From assembly GCA_043744615.1 (NCBI GenBank), contig JAYTUJ010000012.1, forward strand, positions 1 through 34,045: DNA of 34,045 bases. The letters run 5' to 3'. The stretch is from JAYTUJ01 sp043744615. Lineage in GTDB: Bacteria; Patescibacteriota; Minisyncoccia; Phycocordibacterales; CAIRYW01. Numbering within the stretch: position 1 is the stretch's first letter; the number at the start of each line of letters is the position of its first letter. Under the pieces are notes generated by a model. It did not search any database. It saw only the letters and a list, made by a program, of their open reading frames with translations, and was not told the origin of the DNA. The position numbers and the translations under genes were made by a program. Shown here piece by piece: positions 29,454-34,045 of the stretch.

Positions 29454-29508
29454 ACGACACAATTCTCACAAAAAACCTATTTTTGTGTTACGTTGTCTTT
29501 TGTGTCGT
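29454..29508. repeat. Nested inverted repeats upstream of tRNA-Thr(GGT)
   Basis: Outer ACGACACAA (29454-29462) / TTGTGTCGT (29500-29508), inner CACAAAAA (29467-29474) / TTTTTGTG (29480-29487). It occupies the gap between the S53 peptidase gene and the tRNA on the minus strand and may act as terminator of the former. The rest of the gap (29509-29558) shows nothing. Confidence 0.55.
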
Positions 29509-29558
29509 CATAGTAATACAATTTTGAAAGATTATCAATAAACACACTTTTAAAACTT

Positions 29559-30752
29559 TTAAAAAGTACTTGTTTGTGGCGAACCGAGACCAGTTACATA
29601 ATCGTAATGCGCTCTGCTTTGGCAAAAATATATACATTGCCCGTTTGTTCCACTCACAATATCTCTAAAATAGTTTTTGTTATCTACTGATGCTTTGTGT
29701 GCATACAAATCATCATGAAAAAACGCTTTTCCAAGAGAACGAATTGCCGCCCATTGCGGAGCACCAGCTGAAGTTCCCCCAACAATCATCCAATATCCGA
29801 GTTGTTTCTGTGGGGTCGCAGAAACTTTTTTTGATTTTGAATTTGATATCGATTTTGAATTTGATTTTGAAACGGTACTTGTAATTCCAGAAAAATAAAT
29901 TGAAAAACCAGTTTGTGGATCTGCGTTATACGAGACATCAGGAATTCCTCTCATACCTTTATTTCTCATAATGTGATATTGCTTTTGATATGATGGTTCT
30001 TTAATGTAAGTACTGACTCCTCCACCGCTTCCGTTCCATGCAGATTCAATAGTATTTTTTATATTAAGATCGTACATCAATGTGGTTCCTCCAACAGAAA
30101 CAACTTTACTTGATACTGATGGCCAAGAAGTACCCGAGCCAGTATCACCTGATGCAGCAAAAAATGTAGCGCCGAAAGAAGATTGAAAATGTGAATCGAG
30201 ATTTTCTTCGGTAGAAAATTCACGTCCACCCCAGCTCATTGATATTGCAACAACATCAGAGAGACTTCGAGCATAATCGACTGCATTCAAAAGACTTTTA
30301 CCGCTTTCATCACTTGCTTCAACTAATAGAATTTTTGCACGTGGAGCAATTGCATGCGCCCATTCGACATCGAGCGTTGTTTCTTGTGCCCAACCAGAAT
30401 TTTTGCGAATAGTCGACGGAGAAATAGTATGAACTTCTAAACAATTATTTTTCACCGTGCATGTTGCAAGAGAAAATTGTGCATCAAAAATACCAAGATC
30501 ATGTTCGATAAAAGGAGTATGGTATGCGTCGATAATTGCAATTGTTCCTTGTCCGGCATCAGAAGGTAAATTGTATGCAGATTTGATCGTTTGCGGAGTT
30601 AACCCTTGTGGTGCTTGAGTTTTAAGCCCAAATACATGAATTGGTGGACGGGCCTTAAACGCATCAATGCTGGTAATTTTTTGTACTTTTGCATCCGAAA
30701 AAATTGGAATACAGCATGCAAAAATTATGTAATATAAATTTTGTTTTTTCAT
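29559..30752 (-). CDS. S53 (sedolisin/kumamolisin-like) serine peptidase without long prodomain
   Basis: 397 residues from ATG 30752, with a signal peptide (MKKQNLYYIIFACCIPIFSDA). The catalytic set is present: Glu124 and Asp128 in QETTLDVEWAHAIAP, the oxyanion Asp in ASGDTGSGTSWPSVS, and the nucleophile in GGTSAGAPQWAA. The end has the calcium-site style DIVSGTNG ... YDYVTGLGSP. The usual 150-200-residue propeptide is absent; only about 35 residues precede the domain. A Ser/Lys/Asn low-complexity insert (SKSNSKSISNSKSKK) splits the domain just before the Ser strand and is encoded by a repeating 12-18-base pattern. A GTG at 30761 is a possible alternative start. Confidence 0.88.
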   Translation of the reverse strand: MKKQNLYYIIFACCIPIFSDAKVQKITSIDAFKARPPIHVFGLKTQAPQGLTPQTIKSAYNLPSDAGQGTIAIIDAYHTPFIEHDLGIFDAQFSLATCTVKNNCLEVHTISPSTIRKNSGWAQETTLDVEWAHAIAPRAKILLVEASDESGKSLLNAVDYARSLSDVVAISMSWGGREFSTEENLDSHFQSSFGATFFAASGDTGSGTSWPSVSSKVVSVGGTTLMYDLNIKNTIESAWNGSGGGVSTYIKEPSYQKQYHIMRNKGMRGIPDVSYNADPQTGFSIYFSGITSTVSKSNSKSISNSKSKKVSATPQKQLGYWMIVGGTSAGAPQWAAIRSLGKAFFHDDLYAHKASVDNKNYFRDIVSGTNGQCIYFCQSRAHYDYVTGLGSPQTSTF

Positions 30753-30808
30753 ACCACACACAATAACTTATGGGGTATGAAATCTTTATAAAGTCTTACA
30801 ACGGCTCA

Positions 30809-31996
30809 CTAGTACGCCACCGTTTCTTTTATTTTACAATTATTTTTTAACCATTGTGCATCAAACTCACTGACTGCATGATTAGCACCTTCATATATAT
30901 AGTATGTAGAAGTTTCAGGATCTCGTGGCCCAATAGTAGGCATCGCATTAGTAATTTTTTCAGTTGGACATGCCTGAAGAAGAATTCTTTTTAAAAAGTA
31001 TGAGGAATTTTTGTGTATTAATGTGAGTTCGTATCTAAACACAATATCTCGAATCGAATCGTTTGCGGTTATAAAAAGAAAATTGTTTTTTATAACCATA
31101 TTTTTTATTTGATATTGTTTATACCCAGAAGATTCAATTCCATCGGGCATTACCGAAAAATAATTTGCATGTCCTTTTTCGTTTAGAATAACCAAAAAGT
31201 CACTTCCACACGATGCCGAACACCATGTTCCTTGAGTCACCACATCTTCAAAACCATCATTATTTAAATCCCCTTTTGCAGTAAAGTTAATATCAAGCGA
31301 GCCCCGTCCATCAACAAAACTAAATACGTTATCTGAAATCTTTTTTATTTTATTTCCTTGTGCAGCACTGTTTGCGATAATTGCCGCGTCAATTTGTGCA
31401 TTAGTTAATCTTTTATTATTTTGCAAGGTAGACAAATCAGACGAAGAAATTGCATCAAAAATAAGTGGAAGTTCTACGGTATCAACAACTCCTTGACCCG
31501 AAGGGTTTTCTTCAGAAAAAATAACTTTAAGTGGTGTGTTATCGGGCAAACCAATACCGCCATTATTAAAATTAAGAACTGTAGAAAACAAGGTTGATGT
31601 TGCCATCCAATCGTCAACACTAACAACAACACGTTCTCCGAGTTTTTTCCACCCTGCATTATCAACATTAAAATATAATTGTGCAGAGCCAGCTTGCCCC
31701 TCAAACATTTGCCAATTAAGGCAACCTTCTTTGTGTGTATTATCGATGACACCACTTACTGTTAACGGAAAAACAACCTTTGCATTTGGTTTAACTGACC
31801 TCACTTCAAGTCCGCATACAGTTTCTTGTTCGACTTCATTACCTGTTTGCTGTTGTAGTGGCGATGGAGATAGTGGCAAGACATGTTGCATTGCAAAATC
31901 ATTTTTTTGAATATATACACACACCCCAGCAAAAATAATTGTGGCTACTAAAATTAGTAAAAGACTACTTAATGAACCTTTTTGATAAGTTTTCAT
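30809..31996 (-). CDS. Membrane-anchored exoprotein with Ig-like and FG-GAP-like segments
   Basis: 395 residues. A signal anchor (LSSLLLILVATIIFAGVCVYI) is followed by a Pro/Gln linker and a beta-sandwich-like region (VRSVKPNAKVVFPLTVSGVID ... PLKVIFSEENPSGQG) resembling the Gmad2-type Ig-like domain of Gram-positive and CPR exoproteins. Then comes an FG-GAP/EF-hand-like motif KGDLNNDGFEDVVTQG, where DxNxDxxxD would bind calcium. Several cysteines (CSASC, QACP, NNCK) suit an extracytoplasmic location. No enzymatic signature. The promoter has an extended -10 11 nt from the ATG. Confidence 0.65.
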   Translation of the reverse strand: MKTYQKGSLSSLLLILVATIIFAGVCVYIQKNDFAMQHVLPLSPSPLQQQTGNEVEQETVCGLEVRSVKPNAKVVFPLTVSGVIDNTHKEGCLNWQMFEGQAGSAQLYFNVDNAGWKKLGERVVVSVDDWMATSTLFSTVLNFNNGGIGLPDNTPLKVIFSEENPSGQGVVDTVELPLIFDAISSSDLSTLQNNKRLTNAQIDAAIIANSAAQGNKIKKISDNVFSFVDGRGSLDINFTAKGDLNNDGFEDVVTQGTWCSASCGSDFLVILNEKGHANYFSVMPDGIESSGYKQYQIKNMVIKNNFLFITANDSIRDIVFRYELTLIHKNSSYFLKRILLQACPTEKITNAMPTIGPRDPETSTYYIYEGANHAVSEFDAQWLKNNCKIKETVAY

Positions 31997-32007
31997 GTTG
32001 ATAATAT

Positions 32008-32016
32008 ATTATACCA
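32008..32016 (-). promoter_or_regulatory. Extended -10 promoter of the 30809-31996 gene
   Basis: Minus strand TGG-TATAAT (32016-32008), 11 nt to the ATG at 31996, so a leader of about 4-5 nt. It overlaps the end of the gap after alr. Confidence 0.58.
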
Positions 32017-32017
32017 T

Positions 32018-33148
32018 TTAAGTTATTATTCTATCTAACAAAGAAGATACTCTGGTCACGATTTCATAATTAATTGTATTAACTTTTTCTGCTAATTCGT
32101 CAGCAGTAACAAATGTCTTGTCTTGATGACCTAATAAAACAACTTCATCTTCTAAATGAACCTTTTTTAATTTAGTTACATCAACTACAAACATATTCAT
32201 GGCCACTCTACCAATAACAGCACACCTTTTTCCTTTAATTAAAACATTTGAATTATTTGAAAAACCCCTATCGTACCCATCGCTATATCCTTGTGGAATT
32301 ATAGCTATTTTCATTTGTCTTTTAGTGATATACGTTAATCCATATCCAATAGGAAAATCTTTAGGAACAATTTTAATCTGGGCTATTTTTGTTACCCACC
32401 TCATCACAGGTTTAAGTAATATATTTTTTGAAAACTTATTTTTTAATGATTCTGAAGGCCACAAACCGTACATGCCAATTCCGAGTCGCAACATATACCC
32501 TCCCCAATTTTTATCTTGATTTGTTAAAAATCCAGAAGTTGCAGATATATGATGATTTATATTTTGAAAACCAAAACCCTTAATTAACTCTTTTGCTTTC
32601 ATAAGTTCTGCAAACTGCTTACGAGCATGATGCATATCATCTACATCTTCAATATTAGAAAAGTGTGAATATATTGCTTCTAATTTAATGTATGTTGTTT
32701 TCTGTATTGCATTAATATACTTTTTTAAGTCTTTTGTGAGAACACCTTGTCTACCTAAAAAAGCATCTATCTTTAGATGAATTTTTATTTGTTTTTTATT
32801 TTTTACTGCAATACTATTTAACGCTTTTATGGTTTCTATATTATAAACACCTAATATTGCATTATATTTAAAAATTAAATCGAGTTGATCAATTGCAACA
32901 TATCCAAAAACTAAAACTGGTTTATTTGTATGTTTTCTAATTTCGATTAATTCTTTAACATCATCAACTTGAAAATAATCAACATGATGTTGGGAAATAG
33001 ATACAACCTCTTTAAGACCGTGTCCGTAAGCATTTGCTTTTACAACAGCAACAAGCGCGTTTTCTTTTGGTAAAACAGATCGAAATTGAGCAATATTATC
33101 AAGAAGATTCTGCCTTGATAATTCAATACGAGACAGAGGAGTTAGCAT
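32018..33148 (-). CDS. alr: Alanine racemase
   Basis: 376 residues, normal length. PLP enzyme converting L- to D-alanine for peptidoglycan. The PLP lysine is Lys37 in ALVAVVKANAYGHG. The second-domain features include IGYGLTYITKRQ with the catalytic Tyr region, IPQGYSDGYDRGFSN and VIGRVAMNMFVVDVT. The N-domain barrel pattern (VFGYVA, KIHLKIDAFLGRQG, IYSHFSNIEDVDD, GFLTN) is intact; the usual KxDTGMxRxG is varied to KIDAFLGRQG. The promoter TGATATACT ends 6 nt before the ATG, so the mRNA is predicted leaderless. Confidence 0.94.
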   Translation of the reverse strand: MLTPLSRIELSRQNLLDNIAQFRSVLPKENALVAVVKANAYGHGLKEVVSISQHHVDYFQVDDVKELIEIRKHTNKPVLVFGYVAIDQLDLIFKYNAILGVYNIETIKALNSIAVKNKKQIKIHLKIDAFLGRQGVLTKDLKKYINAIQKTTYIKLEAIYSHFSNIEDVDDMHHARKQFAELMKAKELIKGFGFQNINHHISATSGFLTNQDKNWGGYMLRLGIGMYGLWPSESLKNKFSKNILLKPVMRWVTKIAQIKIVPKDFPIGYGLTYITKRQMKIAIIPQGYSDGYDRGFSNNSNVLIKGKRCAVIGRVAMNMFVVDVTKLKKVHLEDEVVLLGHQDKTFVTADELAEKVNTINYEIVTRVSSLLDRIIT

Positions 33149-33154
33149 GAAAAT

Positions 33155-33163
33155 AGTATATCA
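33155..33163 (-). promoter_or_regulatory. Extended -10 promoter of alr, leaderless
   Basis: Minus strand TGA-TATACT (33163-33155), 6 nt to the ATG at 33148. Confidence 0.62.
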
Positions 33164-33242
33164 TTTCCCCGACCAAGAGATTTCATCGATCAAAAGTGAG
33201 CGTTGAGGGTATACAAAATAAAAGGTATCTCTACATTCAAAA

Positions 33243-34045
33243 TCAAATTAAAAACTTAAACATAGGACTACTGCTGTCGAGTAATTCATACGTTAAACCA
33301 ATATTATCCATTTTTTTAAGTAATGGTTTTAAGTCTTCCTTTTTTAATAATTCAATACCAACTAGACTGGGTCCGGTCTCACGATTATTTTTCTTTACAT
33401 ATTCAAAAAGAGTAATGTCGTCATGTTTTCCCAATACTTTATCAAGATACGTACGAAGTGATCCTGCCTTTTGCGAAAACTCAATGACAAAATAATATTT
33501 TAGACCTTGATACACAAGACTTCGTTCAATTATTTCTGGGTACCGACTGATGTCATTATTTCCACCACTGACTACACAAACAATAGTCTTGCCTTTTATT
33601 TCATCTCTCAACATATCTAATGAAGCGACGGAAAGCGCTCCTGCTGGTTCTGTAATTATTCCATCACTTTGATATAAAGAAATCATTTCCTGACAAACTT
33701 TTCCTTCTGGAACCAAAAGCATCTTATCTAATATATTTTTTGAGATTGTATAATTAAGACTGCCTACAGTCTTAACAGCGGCACCATCGACAAACTTTTC
33801 GAGCGAATCTAAGGTTACAACTTTCCCTGCTTTGAGAGCTTTAGTCATCGAAGGAGCACCGAGTGGCTCGACACCCACAAGCTTGATATTTTTATTTCTT
33901 GATTTTGCATAAGAGCCGAGCCCAGCAAGTAAACCTCCACCGCCAACAGGAACAACAACATAATCAATTGGTTCTTGGAGTTGTTCAAATATTTCTATCC
34001 CAACAGTTCCTTGCCCTGCTATCACGTATTCATCGTCAAACGGAT
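33243..34045 (-). CDS. ilvA: Threonine ammonia-lyase, 3' part (5' end beyond the window)
   Basis: The reading frame runs through the right edge: the codons before GTG 34025 read PFDDEY, giving PFDDEYVIAGQGTVGIEI, the conserved middle of threonine dehydratase, so this is not a start. The PLP-phosphate glycine loop VVPVGGGGLLAGLGSYA, DGAAVKT and VVSGGNNDISRY are present. The C-terminal ACT-like regulatory domain follows (YYFVIEFSQKAGSLRTYLDKVLG...DDITLFEYVKKNNRETGPSLVGIEL). It deaminates threonine to 2-oxobutyrate, usually the first step to isoleucine, with isoleucine feedback on the regulatory domain. Only one ACT-like copy is visible, so it is a short-form enzyme. Confidence 0.92.
   Translation of the reverse strand, partial: PFDDEYVIAGQGTVGIEIFEQLQEPIDYVVVPVGGGGLLAGLGSYAKSRNKNIKLVGVEPLGAPSMTKALKAGKVVTLDSLEKFVDGAAVKTVGSLNYTISKNILDKMLLVPEGKVCQEMISLYQSDGIITEPAGALSVASLDMLRDEIKGKTIVCVVSGGNNDISRYPEIIERSLVYQGLKYYFVIEFSQKAGSLRTYLDKVLGKHDDITLFEYVKKNNRETGPSLVGIELLKKEDLKPLLKKMDNIGLTYELLDSSSPMFKFLI

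Noticed and set aside
1..34045. UGA recoded as Gly or Trp (as in Gracilibacteria/Absconditabacteria)
   Set aside because: Genes read through with the standard code at normal lengths and the ABC ATPase gene ends in TGA right before pyrG.
1..34045. CRISPR array, insertion sequence or integrase
   Set aside because: No spaced direct repeats of 25-40 bases, no transposase or recombinase motifs on either strand.

Overview
The window is a compact, AT-rich bacterial segment most like a Patescibacteria/CPR (Parcubacteria-type) genome. The evidence is short versions of housekeeping proteins (ValRS of 724 residues, RF2 of 310), a CAP-domain exoprotein and a peptidoglycan-binding exoprotein carrying the Cys-x2-Ile/Leu-x-Gly-x-Gln...Pro-x-Gly repeats common in that group, very tight operons, and an almost complete lack of Shine-Dalgarno sequences. 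The code appears standard: the ABC ATPase gene ends in TGA. The lineage is an inference from protein style, not from a marker phylogeny.

Layout. 1-4.0 kb: the end of a DUF2238 membrane protein, rlmB, and three surface or secreted proteins, the third compositionally foreign-looking and closed by a strong terminator. 4.1-5.85 kb: a methyltransferase and an RluF-type pseudouridine synthase, both with lysine/arginine-rich tails. 5.85-9.2 kb: a stress/toxin-antitoxin block on the minus strand, comprising hicB-hicA-DUF4145, a Panacea-domain antitoxin with a RelE-like toxin, and lexA preceded by a small gene whose promoter carries a GAAC-N4-GTTC SOS box. 9.28-13.8 kb: a seven-gene minus-strand envelope operon (DoxX, TIM-barrel-like exoprotein, anchored hypothetical, GT2, DedA, GT2, 54-residue membrane protein). 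13.9-16.06 kb: valS on the plus strand. 16.07-21.86 kb: an accessory block with YdcF, GIY-YIG, SGNH hydrolase, Fic, VOC, NADAR, a zincin-like protein, a structured noncoding stretch and an orphan protein. 21.95-22.9 kb: tRNA-Gln and a lone IMP cyclohydrolase domain with its own terminator. 22.9-28.65 kb: one operon prfB-ftsE-ftsX-ABC permease-ABC ATPase-pyrG. 28.68-29.45 kb: two tRNA-Thr genes flanking a heptad-repeat coiled-coil gene. 29.56-34.05 kb: an S53 peptidase, an anchored exoprotein, alr and the 3' part of ilvA.

Regulation is the most striking theme. In at least ten transcription units a good -10 hexamer (often extended, TGnTATAAT-like) ends 6-8 nt before the ATG. That would put the transcription start on or next to the start codon, so leaderless mRNA looks like the default here. 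The SOS box, the TTACA-type repeats in front of the Panacea operon, the coupled hicA/DUF4145 junction and several GC-rich perfect palindromes inside coding regions are further points of interest. No transposase, integrase, CRISPR array or rRNA was seen.
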